Source: Bugulina stolonifera (taxonomy: Eukaryota > Bryozoa > Gymnolaemata > Cheilostomatida > Bugulidae). Taken from it: a DNA stretch of 64,000 bases. Under the pieces are notes generated by a model. That model made no database searches. It had not been told where the DNA came from and saw only the letters and a list, made by a program, of their open reading frames with translations. Numbering within the stretch: the stretch's first letter is position 1; each line of letters begins with the position of its first letter. The stretch covers positions 13,847,072-13,911,071 of the forward strand of contig OW285189.1 in the NCBI GenBank assembly GCA_935421135.1. Reading direction: 5' to 3'. Positions 28,322 through 46,019 of the stretch are shown here, in pieces. The position numbers were made by a program, and so were the translations under genes.

Positions 28322-29814
28322 AACAGTAACTTATAAAATAGAACTTTTCTCTATATCCGTCCTTATTAGCGCACCACTTGACGTCATCCGTCCTGCTCTC
28401 AGGTGCACATATTTACCTGGAAATGTAATTTATTATAATACTAATTATTATTTAGCGGCCATTCAGTGAACCACATAAAGATGCTACTATTTATTATAGT
28501 AGGAGTAGTGATCTCACGCTCATGTAAAATATTTTTGTGATATTTCTATATAATTATAACATTTTAGTATCAGTTTTAGGTTTATTTATCTTTTAATTAT
28601 TTATCTGTTATGTTGAAGAGCTGATTAAATGGCCATCTTCAAGTGTAACTTTTGTTGCTTATTACATTTTAAATTAATGAAGTTGCCAGCAGTTGCAGTA
28701 TAATTGAATGATGTCATCTGTACAATAATAATCAAGTTGTATAAACTTGTACAAATAGTGCAGACCTTGTTAGCTTGTCTCAAGAGATGGTCATGTTCAA
28801 TACTGGTTACATGTACTAGTAATATATGCATGTTATAATGGGTTCAGACAGAATGTAGCCTGGGTTTATTTCTAATCACATGAAAATTGTAGGAACGGTT
28901 CATCCTTTATGTTTAGTGAGGGCTTAGAACCAAGTCTATTGTCAATGCTCATATTATTGATTGGTAACTAGCCGTAGTAATTATGATCGTTCTATATATG
29001 ACGATAGTTTAATAAGTGGATAATTAGGAACTTAGTTGATGGCTCACTTCTCCTACGCTATAGCCTTAGTACTTTAAGTGTAAGCTATTACAGTCATGTA
29101 GTCTGTCACAATGATCAATACTGTAATTATAGTATATATATATAGGTACACAGGATGAGTAAGGCAAGCACAACCTACAAGCTGTTATATACTATGTACA
29201 TTTATAACCTGTATGTGCAATATTGAATTGTACATTAATATCTAGTTTGTACATTGCACAGTGACACATTCTGCTAATACTAGTCTAGTTATATTATTTA
29301 GCAAACATACATGCCACCTACACATTACTAGCAGGGACAGTAAGGTAAGTTAGTCTACTGCAACTCTTTGGTCTACACTAAATATAAAAACCTTTGTACA
29401 TTTAACTAGAATGGTTGAAAAATGAATGTATACCTCATGCACATATATACATGTACGTACAACTTACATGTATATATGTGCATGAGTTATACATTAATTT
29501 CTCAACCATTCTAGTTAAATGTTGACGTTGTGTGCTTTCTAACACCTACCTGTCACATGTAGACCTACACTCAACCTTTATCACATTCATGTTTGGTCTT
29601 GTATCAGCTGTTTTATTGACTTAAAATTGTATGGAACTAGTCAAGTGCTGCCTTTGTACTAAATGATACAACACTAGTAGATGGTACTACACTCTAGTAG
29701 ATGGTACTACTACCACTAGTCCAGTACCAGTAGCACTTTACTCTTCTGGTCTACAACCTGTACAAATCACACATTGGTGATGTCACTGTGTACTGTAGCT
29801 CATAGCTAGGAAGA
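28322..29814. other. Intergenic region between WDR34 and Rab
   Basis: No coding sequence was found. It holds the WDR34 3' flank, AT-rich DNA, a long palindrome at 29398-29522 and the likely promoter of the Rab gene. A block at about 29670-29730 repeats TAGTAGATGGTACTAC in short tandem. Confidence 0.5.
29398..29522. repeat. Long imperfect palindrome
   Basis: Arms of about 55-60 bases meet near 29460. The outer part ACATTTAACTAGAATGGTTG is matched exactly by its complement at 29503-29522, and the inner part is rich in CATGTA. It may be a fold-back element. Target duplications were not seen. Confidence 0.8.
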
Positions 29815-34880
<5,066 letters not shown>

Positions 34881-35419
34881 CTATAATTGTCTAGTCACTT
34901 TAATTATAAAGGTGGAACCAAATAGCTAGGTCTATTATTACTTTTATTATTATTATATACGTAGTTATGTATTATACATATTACATAAAATTACAATAAT
35001 ACTACATGATTTTTAGACATCATAATGTATTCTAATGTTTAGATAATACTTATTATAACAGTGTTATTGTGGATTACACATACGCGTACCTATAACCAAA
35101 ACTACATTGTAAGTTCAAAAAATTACGTTACACACTATTTTATAATAATCTATGATTTTTACAGATTGGATATGTACTTACAACAAGTTAAATGCATGTG
35201 TTAAAGTTTCTTTGCTGGCTGATTTTCCATAGTCAATTTAGGTGGTGATTTAGAAGATTAATTGGAATTTGCAGTAAATAAATTAAATTCTTGACTGTAT
35301 AAATACCATAACTCTGTTTCAATGTAGTGCATAAGAAAGTAATAATTTCACATCTGGCTTTCTCAGAGCAATAATATTGCAATATCAACAACAAAATTTC
35401 CTAAGATATAATACACAGA
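34881..35419. other. Intergenic spacer, Rab to unnamed gene
   Basis: AT-rich sequence with no recognisable gene or repeat. It must contain the Rab 3' untranslated region and the promoter or 5' untranslated region of the next gene. Confidence 0.5.
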
Positions 35420-36495
35420 ATGGCCGGTCGGAACTTGTGGCATACCCCTAACTATCAGCCAAAACTGGCTGTTGGTTCATCTACAGGAAGTAAAGATAAG
35501 TATGTGTGGGAGCGTCACTACTACCACCATCAACGGAGGTTACAGGATATCCAAACTAAGCCAGTACAACGCCCAAAGGGAAAAAAATATTCAACTGACG
35601 ATGTTCGTCAAATGGGGATAGGTAGAGGTCAAGATTCATTCACTCATGTGAAGAAATATAGAGCCGGGGTAGAAAGTAGAATATCTCCTGTTCAATCACC
35701 TTTACACCTTTCAGATACTTCCGATCGAAATATGGATGATATTGACGACCTGATCAATCGAGAGAGTTCTGTAGCATTTGGCAGAGATAGTTCTATAAGA
35801 AGAAATACTTGGCCATCTCAGCCGAGTAATACATTTGATAGTCAAAGCCTATCATTACTGAAGGAGAGGAATCCTAGAAGTACACTGCAAAGTTCTTCTG
35901 AGGTATGTCCGCGTCATGATTTTACTGGCTACCGATTGAAAAAGGAAATGGCAAATATCCTTGAACAACAAGAATGTCGATGTCAAAGTGTGACCCATCA
36001 TAAAAAACACAAAGTTGCTCCTCAATTTCAACTTTACGATGTTAATGAGTCAGCATATCCTTTTGAGACTGAAGAAGATCTTACGACCATATATGGCCAG
36101 CAAATGTTGCAATGATACTAACCTCTCGATAACAATGCTCTGTGAAAGCCAATAAAAAACCGTAAAACCTTTTAAATATAAGTTAAAATAATAATGTATA
36201 ATAAAGCATGATGAATAAAATTGATAAGACGTTGTGGTTGATCCAGGTAGTATTACAACGACGATTATTTCTACTATTTATGCAGAAGAACAGAAGAAAT
36301 TCATTACCAAATAATGCAGTAAAAAAATCAAATTATTTCCTGTCTGATCTGCAGACGAATGTCAGCAGAATACTCTATCAAGAAGGATGGAAAGATGAAA
36401 ATTTTATCAAGAGTTTAAACGATGATGGTGATATGGGTAATTCACTAAAACCTTTACTAAGCTACGATTACTCCCATTTATTATATTCATATTAA
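35420..36495 (+). CDS. Unrecognised protein with two possible C-termini
   Basis: I do not recognise this gene. The unspliced frame 35420-36115 encodes 231 residues, starting MAGRNLWHTPNYQPKL. It is basic and Ser/Gln-rich, with no signal peptide or membrane segment, and contains a YYHHQRRLQDIQTKP stretch. A strong donor GAG|GTATGT at 35902/35903 and an acceptor TTTATGCAG|AAG at 36285/36286 lie in the same phase, so splicing would join 35420-35902 to 36286-36495 and give 230 residues with a different last 69. Both tails look protein-like. Polyadenylation signals follow each: AATAAA at 36151 and 36200 for the retained form, 36542 for the spliced form. The H-x(4)-L-x(2)-I pattern faintly recalls the CFAP97/hemingway motif, but that is too weak to name it. 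An upstream non-coding exon is possible. Confidence 0.65.
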
Positions 36496-38132
36496 TTTAA
36501 GAACAAAATTTTGCATTGAAAAAGACCATTCTAGTTTTGTTAATAAATAAATTACATCAAAGTTGTCTTAGATAAATTATATACGATTGTAAAATGTAGT
36601 GTTATACTATTGAGAAGACTGCAAGAGTTTGAGGTGAGGTAACACAATACATTGTATACAGTGTTAGTTATAATCACCTCGTTGCCATTGGAGTATGCAG
36701 TGGTTGGATGGCCTGGATCTTATATGATAGATTCGTTCTAAAATCAAAATTATGTACCTAGAAGGCAAAGTGCATCTGTATAGAACAATTATCATAGATA
36801 TAGGACACACTTTCACTATCATAACTACATTTGTATATTATATAATCATGTAGTGTGTAGCTCTAGCTGGTATGACAATCATGTGCACATAGTACAATAT
36901 ATTTTGTTGCACAATATATAGCCTACATAGTACCTACACTGTACAGCTAAATAATTATACACAAACGTTACAACATAATATACCAGAGTACCTAAGTCAA
37001 ACCAACCAGCATATAATGCTGAGTGGTAGAAGAGAGACGACTGGGTATTCATGCTCAAGCTAGTGCATGACTGCATGGGTCACAAGGGTCAATTACCAAA
37101 GGGAAAGTACTGACAGTAGCTCGACTAGCAGTAGGAATGGCCAATGGGATGTGGTGTCCTGATTAATAGACTAGCTAATTGTGAGTCTTCAGCCCTGCTA
37201 TGCTATTATACTGCTTTTGCTGTGAACTACCTATGCAGAGCAACGGTAACTTGACAAGAATGCTAACTTGACAAGAATGCTTAGCACTATAACAGTGTAA
37301 CAGACTAACAGTATAAATATATGATAGCCACTAAAATAATAAATAATTTGCACAGCTCTGAACTAACCAGTGCAATAAAGAGTTGTTCTCCCGCTGACAC
37401 TAGCGGTTTATTGGAGTTATCCATTCATGTATTTTCGCAGTTCTGTCTCGCTCCCGGCGTGATCTTCCTTTTCAATATCTTCATCTTGGGAGGTAAACGT
37501 GTTTAAAAGTCTCTAACGACTAAAAAGCTCCTGGTTCACCTCTGTTCCACTGATTACGTCGACCAGACCTTAACACAGGTAGGATGAGCATGTTGTCTGC
37601 TGCATTTTTGGGTCTATGTGGGAGACATACCCTTTTGGTCTCCCAATTTTAGTTCATCTTCATGGTAAGGAAGATTTCGCGGCCCTCCAATTCGTTCGTA
37701 GTAACTTGTTTTTATAAAATATTCAATATAAATATGAATATTCTTCATTTAGTTATTTTGGTTCATTTTTTATTTTCTTTAGTTATTGATAGATAAAGTA
37801 AATAATGAACTAAAATTGTTACATTTTAATTTGGTAGTCCCGGGCATGGACAAGGCAGCATGCCCACCTGTAAGTGTAACGTTTAGCTTGTTTGTAAAAT
37901 TTTTCCAGTAGTTCAGTTGGTGATCCTATAGAAAAAGTATAGTAAAATATACGAGTTGTTACCTTTTTCTATTACATTCAACAAGAAATTGCATAAATGC
38001 ACACAGTTTTGGTTTCAGTGTGACATAACCGTTGCTTATTTCATTATTTGATTGGTGATAGTTTCAACATTCTATTCTGGCGTGTGGTGGAATGTTGTGC
38101 TTAAAGTCGTGTGTATACATTTTAGATCAAAC
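36496..38132. other. Intergenic region upstream of RPS20
   Basis: No coding exon was identified. Around 37090-37600 there is an LTR-like stretch (TATAAATA near 37312, then CCAGTGCAATAAAGAGTTG near 37370), listed separately. GGCATGGACAAGG...CACCTGTAAGTG near 37853-37878 contains a splice-donor-like site and might belong to a non-coding first exon of RPS20; this is unproven. Confidence 0.4.
37090..37580 (+). mobile_element. Possible degraded LTR
   Basis: TATA-like CAGTATAAATATATG (about 37308) is followed some 60 bases later by GTGCAATAAAGAG, the same spacing and motif order as in the solo LTRs elsewhere in the window. A 20-base unit containing AACTTGACAAGAATGCT is duplicated in tandem at about 37249-37281. 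Ends and target duplications were not found, so this may instead be ordinary sequence. Confidence 0.25.
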
Positions 38133-38741
<609 letters not shown>

Positions 38742-38775
38742 ACACTCTGTACATTACATTATTGTATTGTATAAG

Positions 38776-38781
38776 AATAAA
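38776..38781 (+). promoter_or_regulatory. Polyadenylation signal of RPS20
   Basis: AATAAA lies 35 bases after the RPS20 stop, within the short convergent interval shared with the GGT gene. Confidence 0.7.
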
Positions 38782-38987
38782 ATTATAAAAACAATAATTT
38801 CCTCTCTATCTGTGAAATTCATCTCGGGAATATCATTAGAAAAAATACATTCAGAAATAATACAAATAAATATACAGGCATATCATACAACACCTAAAAA
38901 GGTGTAACAAATGGAGATGTAGTACTTGAGATTCCTGTTTGGAGTGGAATGCATAGTTATTTACTAGATAGAACATTGGAACATTCA

Positions 38988-41900
38988 TTACTTTTCAATG
39001 ATGATACTCTTGCCATCTTTTCTGGTATCGCTGGTGCTGTACAGTTGTTGTGCATCTTTGTATCCAGCTGATACGCATGACAAAGCTTTTTCTGGGGCTA
39101 ATATCTCATGTGACTTGGTCTTGAGTGTAATCCTAGTGTCTGTTGAGAACTTCTCTAAAATTTAATCACAATCTATTACTCTCAAATGAAACCGATTCGG
39201 TCTTGCTTACTGGTGACAAGTTGATAAACGATGAACCTACAGGTACATCATTAGACATTGTGAATAACTTCTTACCTTCAACATGCAGAGTGTTGGGTAC
39301 TAGAGTGTGGTGTAGTCTTGGCCTGCTGACCGATTCCTTGTTGTTCAAACCAAAGGACAATACATCCAGCAGATATTGTGCAGTTGCTAGAAAAGGAAAG
39401 TTTCAAACAGAACTTAGGCTGGAGTACATGACATTAGTTTGTGACAGATTAGATGACCCAATTGTGCACGATGGCATTTTCTATTGGTATGGCATGGTAG
39501 TCAGCTGCACTAACCTGTGATGATTTCCTGGCCTCCTGTCGCACCTACAGCTCCTCTTTTATTACATTTATGATGGCGATGGTAGAAAATGATGGGAGCG
39601 GCAGGTGACCTTGGTCTTCGACCTCCTTTCACTTTATTTTCCTGTAAGTAAAGTGTGACTGAGTGCAGAACAAGAATGGCCTCAAGAAGATACCAGTGTG
39701 AATTCTATTTAAGCCATTGGTGGAGCTCTCAATGAGACCCATCAAGCTCTAACACATCATTATTACAGTGCACAAGCACTTTCTCAACTTGGATTCAACA
39801 CTGATCAATCACCTTGTTTCTACAACAGCTCAACCAACACTTTGTGAGAAGTACAACTGATAAGACATGGCTGTGGAATACCACATGTACACCAGGGACA
39901 ACATGGACAACTGTTACAGTAGTAGCAATACGTCTATTGAACATCCCATAGCATTTAGAAAGGTTTGTACTTACAGGGTTGGGTGGTAGTTGGGGTATTA
40001 GTGGATCAATTTCATGGTCAAAAGTATCCATAAAGTTGTTGAGAATAATACCATACTTCTTGGTCATTATGGCCGATCCTAAGTAGCCATTCAAAGAGCT
40101 ACAGTACAATTTATACTTTAGTCATCCAGGAAAAGTGCGAATATAAGTTCACATAATTTATACAAGTGCACGACTATCCTTATATGTCAACTAAACGTCT
40201 AAATGTAGTATGAATCGATGCAAAGCACTAATATAACACAACATGCAAAGGAGTGTAGATATTTAGACATAAATTAAAATGAAGCGGCATAATAAATTAT
40301 ACATAAACTGCGATAAAATGCAATACATAGGTGAACCATAAGATGCTAACACATGTTGGAGATCTCCTCACTCAAGCACAAATGTTAGGAAGTGAACATC
40401 TACACATACCTAATAGCTGAAACATAAAGCTCATCATCATCGGCAGCAGCGACGGCACTAGTTCCCTGTGTTGGAGTCGCAGTATAAGTTGGATCATAGA
40501 ATGACTGTTCATGCGTTGTGTTATCTGTTATATTGAGTCTGACTGCCTCACAATGGCCAGCACTACAAAATGTTTAAAACTCTGGGTAAAAGACCATTTT
40601 AGACAAAATCTTCTTGTCTAATGGAGGCACTATTTAACAAAGTTAGGAAATACTTTCCAATATAGACATGTAAATGTACATATAATATTATGTAGGAAGC
40701 CATTTTCAAACACATAAACAAAATCATCCATATGCGAGATGAAACACAATAAACTATTATTGCCATCCATTGGCAAACATGAGAAAAGGGTTGGTATTCA
40801 AGTTTAATTTTATACCTCAGCATATTGCTCGTAAAGTTTGCACTCGATTCACTGCTGTCGAATTCCACGATATTAGGATAAGCAGCAAATCCAAACTTCA
40901 TTGCCTAAAAATTAAAACATCATAGCGTATGAAATGACATGCAGTTAAACTCTAGCTCTATGACCAACAAACATACAGTTGTCCTAATAAGATCAATAAA
41001 CTGAACAGACAACTCCTAATACACTAATGACGCCACAATACCTCAATAATCCTGTGATATGTGAGAGCGTTATCGCGATCATCTGATGAGAATTTGTATC
41101 CCTCTAAAATCTTGAGCATATGCAGAAGAGCCAGACCTCCAGCTGGAGGACCAGGAGTCTCCAATATGTAATCTGTAAAGCGTAGTAACTGCTATAATAG
41201 TTTGGAAGACGACCTTCAGAAAGAGAAAAAAATAGATTCAATGGCTACCATTTTTCTACACAAATACTGACCATTAGTTGACACTGGACCTATTATTAAC
41301 TATCCATTACATAGCGCTCACCAGTTTAATATTTCTACAAACCAGAATAGTTCATTCTAAGCACATCAGCAGCAACAGCTTTGTAAGCAGATAGATCTTC
41401 AGATGTTATATTTCCATCAACCTACGAAGATATTCACACATAAACATTGCGAGAGCCTGACAAAAAGGAAGTCACATTTTTGTAAACCCTACCGACACTA
41501 ATATACATGCTGTATACATTTCTACATCGTGTCAAATGAGTGCGAATGCTTTACAGGAATAAAAAATTTAACATATACATACATGTAGGATCTTAGTTCT
41601 CAATTGTACAGCTAACTTACAGACTCCGATATGTCCAGACTGATATCAGACTTGTAAAAGCTATTGGGGTCTGCAGCTATAAGATCTAGAGCCTCGGCAA
41701 AGTCTGGTCGCTTTATAATCGTACCAGCAGATTTGCCTTGCCCAGTATTACTGTCAATTAGCATATTGTATATGTTTGTGTTCTTCTCCATTCTAATATA
41801 CTGTAGGAGTCCAGGGGTTCTATCAATCTTTGACTCTACAATAGGTCAAAGCTGAGACTAACCTAGGATGGGGGTCCATATTTCTATGATGATAAACAAC

Positions 41901-44359
41901 CCATTGAGCCTGTTTCTGCATGAAATACACTTTCATGGTCTTTACAAGCTGGTATTAGTTAGCTGGATTCACAGGTGCTACAGATTGTAACCTCAACCCA
42001 CCAACTGGATACTTACTTAAGTCTTCAGTGATAGAAAATCCTTCCCTTGCTAATGTGGCAACAGGCTCTACCAAATCCTTCCATTCCAACCTGAAAACAG
42101 TCCAAGAATTTGATGAGTCTTTCAGATAACTCCCATTACAAACAAAAGAAACTCTAGGAAATATAGAATGAGATGTGGCTGATACAATGCTATACAGACC
42201 AACACATTATCATAATATTTACTAACAACGGAACATAATAAGAAATTGTCCTCTCTCTCTCTCTCTCTGTAAAAGCACACAACTTCTTATTACAACCAGT
42301 AGCTTATGACTGCCCATACACAGTACCTGCCATAATATTTGTGTGCTAATGCCAGACCAGCCAGTTCACCTGGGACAGCAACAGCTTTCTTCCCCTGAAA
42401 TAAGGACGAACAGGAAACAAATGATGCATCAGCCAACAATCTCAAACATAGAGAAGCAAAAAATAGTTACAAAATTAGTGCTTTGATTATTCTAGTAAAG
42501 AAATAGAATTAACAATAAACCACTTACAAACTTCAACTCTTGATTGTTAGTATATTTTTCTGGTGTGGCTGATAGACTAGCTTTGGGGTTGAAATCCACA
42601 GCAAAGGAAACATTTTGCTTATGATCATGTATCATCATATAACCACCACTAAAATAGTATAGATGCATATACTATTGGTAATTATCACATGACACATGAG
42701 CTGTCTAACCACGCATACATTTAATTTATCAAATACAACTAGACTATTTTCCTGCTATTCTTAGCTTGTAATAAAATCCACATACGGTAGTAAATGACTG
42801 TATTATCTAGCAATTAGCAAATATTGATCATTTATTTAGACTGCTGCACTTACCCACCAAGACCTGAAGCGTGCATGTTTACTAGACCATTACATAACAT
42901 TGTTGTGACGGCAGCATCTACAGCTGAGCCTCCCTTCTTCAAGATGTCAGCACCCATATCAGCACAAGGGACACAGTCAGTAGTGACAAACCCAGTTAGC
43001 TTAACCTGTATGTAATACAACAGTAAATGTATACTGACACATGGAACATGATGAAATGCTGCATTTGTGACATGCTATGGAAGAGATAAACCAGTTAAAC
43101 CCAAAAATAAAAGTAATTCAAAGGCATAGATGTTGGCATAGATTAACTAGTTCAAAGGATGCCTCCAACAAATATTACTTTACTAAAAACCTTTTTACCT
43201 GTTTAGCCCCAATTCCATAAGCAATACCTAGAGCTATGGCAGACACGATGGCGATTGCTAGTCCTAGTCCTACGATTATTCTAACTCCCTTCACATCACT
43301 CCTAGAAAGTACAGCATGTTAGTGCACACATAGCATTGTATATAGAATATGATACACAATAAAGTTAGATTATGTTCCAGTTAACCTCTAATGTCAGAGA
43401 ATAGAGTGACAATGTGGTGAATCATACAATGCAGCTACAAACTGTATCATTAAAACTCAAGAATAACATAGATTAATTCCCTTTTCTGAAAAAGAAATAA
43501 CACCCAATTTATACAAAATTCACGAACGAAAATTAAAATATAATTACCGAGTATCAAAACTGAAATGTGTGCATGGAGAAAGGCACTGTAATTTAGTTGA
43601 AATGTAAAAGTAAGTACTGGAAAAAATAAGTGTAAAGTTTATCTAGCACACATCTAGTACAACAGTGAAGAAGCTGATTTACTAGTATATCATGCAATAG
43701 CATAGATACAGGTAAGTGCTGCAACAATATATCACAATATAGAGCAAGCCTTACACCATTAAAATTAATAGTTACCCAGCAACTTGAAACAATCCTAAGA
43801 TCTGCACATCCCTAGGAAAGTAAAACTAACCATCATAATTTACAGATCACGAGGAAAAAAATATTTCATAACACAATCCCAGGAAGTTAGAGCAAAATGC
43901 ACTTATCTCCAAAACTAACTTACCATTTAGATTTATTTGCGGGAGAACAATAATTCCATGGCAAAGAATAATGTAGGCCTATAATACGTTTAAACCCAAA
44001 TTACAAATAGCATTAGCAGTGGAATGACTAATGAAAGCTTACTCATTTAGATTTTCTGATTTGAACTTTGGTGCTGCTATCGGGTCTCCTTCTGAGATAC
44101 CAGGATGGCTATCTAATTCTACACCTTGTCCATTATCTAGCGAGTCTAAAGATAAGTATAAGGAGTCATGTTAATGTTAGAGGAAGATATAACCACAATA
44201 GAATCAGTAGGAACCAAGCACCTATAGCCAATTGAGCTCATTTTGATATGAAGTCTTGAAGAATGAATGTAGCCCTACTACCGAAAATAAAAATTAACAG
44301 TTAATATAATAATGAGCTATACCTTCATCAATTATTTGCCTCCTGTCCTCCTTCTTCAT
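38988..44359 (-). CDS. Gamma-glutamyltransferase family protein, GGT7-like
   Basis: Type II membrane protein of 617 residues. Sixteen exons, 5' to 3': 44359-44323, 44145-44043, 43301-43199, 43005-42854, 42648-42528, 42394-42327, 42090-42017, 41835-41621, 41421-41343, 41172-41042, 40904-40816, 40562-40410, 40098-39975, 39641-39515, 39386-39276, 39154-38988. All phases agree. A cytosolic N-terminus (about 50 residues) precedes a signal-anchor helix at about 53-77. The GGT fold follows: ILKKGGSAVDAAV, VAVPGELAGLALAHKYYG, LEWKDLVEPVATLAREGF, ETPGPPAGGLALLHML, the processing site GTS in place of GTAH, SSLNGYLGS, GIILNN, RRPRSPAAP, GATGGQE, PRLHHTLVPN. The nucleophile Thr and the GG loop remain. 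Residues matching human GGT1 Arg107, Glu420, Asp423 and Ser452 are changed (REVAP is absent; NNEMDDF reads NNFMDTF; LSSM reads RSPA). SSLN and the anchor recall GGT7. Activity on glutathione is therefore doubtful. Confidence 0.9.
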
Positions 44360-44574
44360 TTTAAAGTCAAAGTGTCATCCAGATCTAAAGCTTTCTGAAA
44401 AACTGTATAAGATAATAAGAACAATAAATGAAGCAAAATTCACATATATTTACATCTGATTGACCTCTGATGATGTAGGACACTCTTGACCACCGGTGGC
44501 GTAAGTGGAGTGCCTCATTAATGTAACAGTGTGCATTATGGTTACTACTTACAGTTACATTACTTACTAAAAAC

Positions 44575-44860
44575 TCGCCGGCTTATATTCCTCGGCGTGA
44601 CCAGCCCCTAGCAGCTTGCACTGCTAGGTGCCCGTGTTGGCCAACTCCCTGTGAGAAAAGGCCCAGATGACATGGCCTTTTTTGGCAGGGGTAGAGGAGA
44701 TGTCTTGAAGCCATGCTTTGCATGACCCCAAGGACTATTGAGGCACAGGAGCAATTATGGCTGGATGCTCTTCCTAACACCACCGTGACCGGGATTCGAA
44801 CCTGGAACTTTCAGCATGAAAGTTCAGCATTTTAACCCCTAAGCCACGGCTGCTACATTA
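44575..44860 (-). mobile_element. tRNA-derived SINE with conserved 'GTTAGGAAGAGCATCCAG' block
   Basis: The minus strand starts GCAGCCGTGGCTTAGGGGTTAAAATGC (A box), then a hairpin GAACTTTCATGCTGAAAGTTC, then the B box GGTTCGAATCCC (44791-44802). Next comes GTGTTAGGAAGAGCATCCAGCC, then an unrelated body. The head folds almost as a tRNA (GCCGTGG against CACGGT). A decayed relative lies at about 62990-63210. Confidence 0.8.
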
Positions 44861-46019
44861 CTTACTAAACTAAAACTAAACAACTAACTAACACCAGTTT
44901 GAGTTTGGAGTTTGCTTTTTATCTGCAGAACATACAGATTATAAATCTGTAAAAGCCCACGCATATACAAAAGTGACATGTCATTATAAAAATAGTAATA
45001 TTAAGTATATTAGTTCTTATTAATGATTAATACAAATAAGTTTATATTATACATGTATATTATAAACTTATTTCTACTTTTTTGTGGAAAAGGAAAACCC
45101 ATTTTTCAACAGGAAACTGGCAAATCAATACGGAATTTTGATTAGTTCATTTTATATACTGTGTCTTTACACAGTAATTTAGCCAATATTGAATGAGGCT
45201 CGACGCGTTCCGATATCTATTCTAAACTAGCTGTCTAGTTCTCTGGTGAAATTGACATCTATATGACCTTCAATTCCAAAGGGGTATTTTCATATAGTCA
45301 AAGTTCCTAGATAAAGATAATTCTGGTAACTTTGATTGTGTTATGATCATAGTGTTATATAGGATAATTCTACGGTTGGCATTTTATTATTACTGTTACA
45401 TGTGTGTTGTTGTTGTGACAATTGAGCCAGGTAGTACATGTACAAGGCATAGTATAAGTATAAATATCAAAATCAAGTTATACACTGAGAGTGAGAGGTG
45501 CAAGGAAGTACAAATAATTTTTCACATTGAGAGCTAGTACAAGTAAAGTACAGTTTTAATTTCAAATGCTGTGAAGACGTGTCCCATGTATGTACAATAA
45601 TATCAGTTGTAGCTAATTCACCACAGCACTCAACTTCGCTTAGCTGTGGGCTTAATCACAGCTTGGTAAAACTAAAAGTTCTAAATTAAATTCAATTAAT
45701 GTCTAACCAGAAAGTTCTAAACAATATAATGTCCCTCTCTGTCTCCATGTCAAAAACTAATCCTGACTGTTAAAAATACTTACAGCAAGCACAAACCGCA
45801 AGCAAGTACCAGTGTTTTGAAGTGAGTACAAGTACAAATATATTTGTTGAATAAGCGAATACAAATAAATACAAAAATGAATGAGACATTGTGAATTGAG
45901 AATGCAGTTTGTTTATCAATACATTGCGAATTGTAATTGCACATGTGTGCAGTATTTTACTATATAATCATTGTAACAATGTCATTTATTTCAGTACCGT
46001 AACAGTAGTCAATTAAAGT

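Noticed and set aside
39143..39520. Plus-strand 125-codon frame downstream of RPS20
   Set aside because: It is the antisense shadow of GGT exons 14-16, which match the family on the minus strand.
44780..44860. Possible functional tRNA gene on the minus strand
   Set aside because: The anticodon arm is replaced by a long hairpin, the acceptor stem is imperfect, and a decayed relative exists; it is a SINE head.
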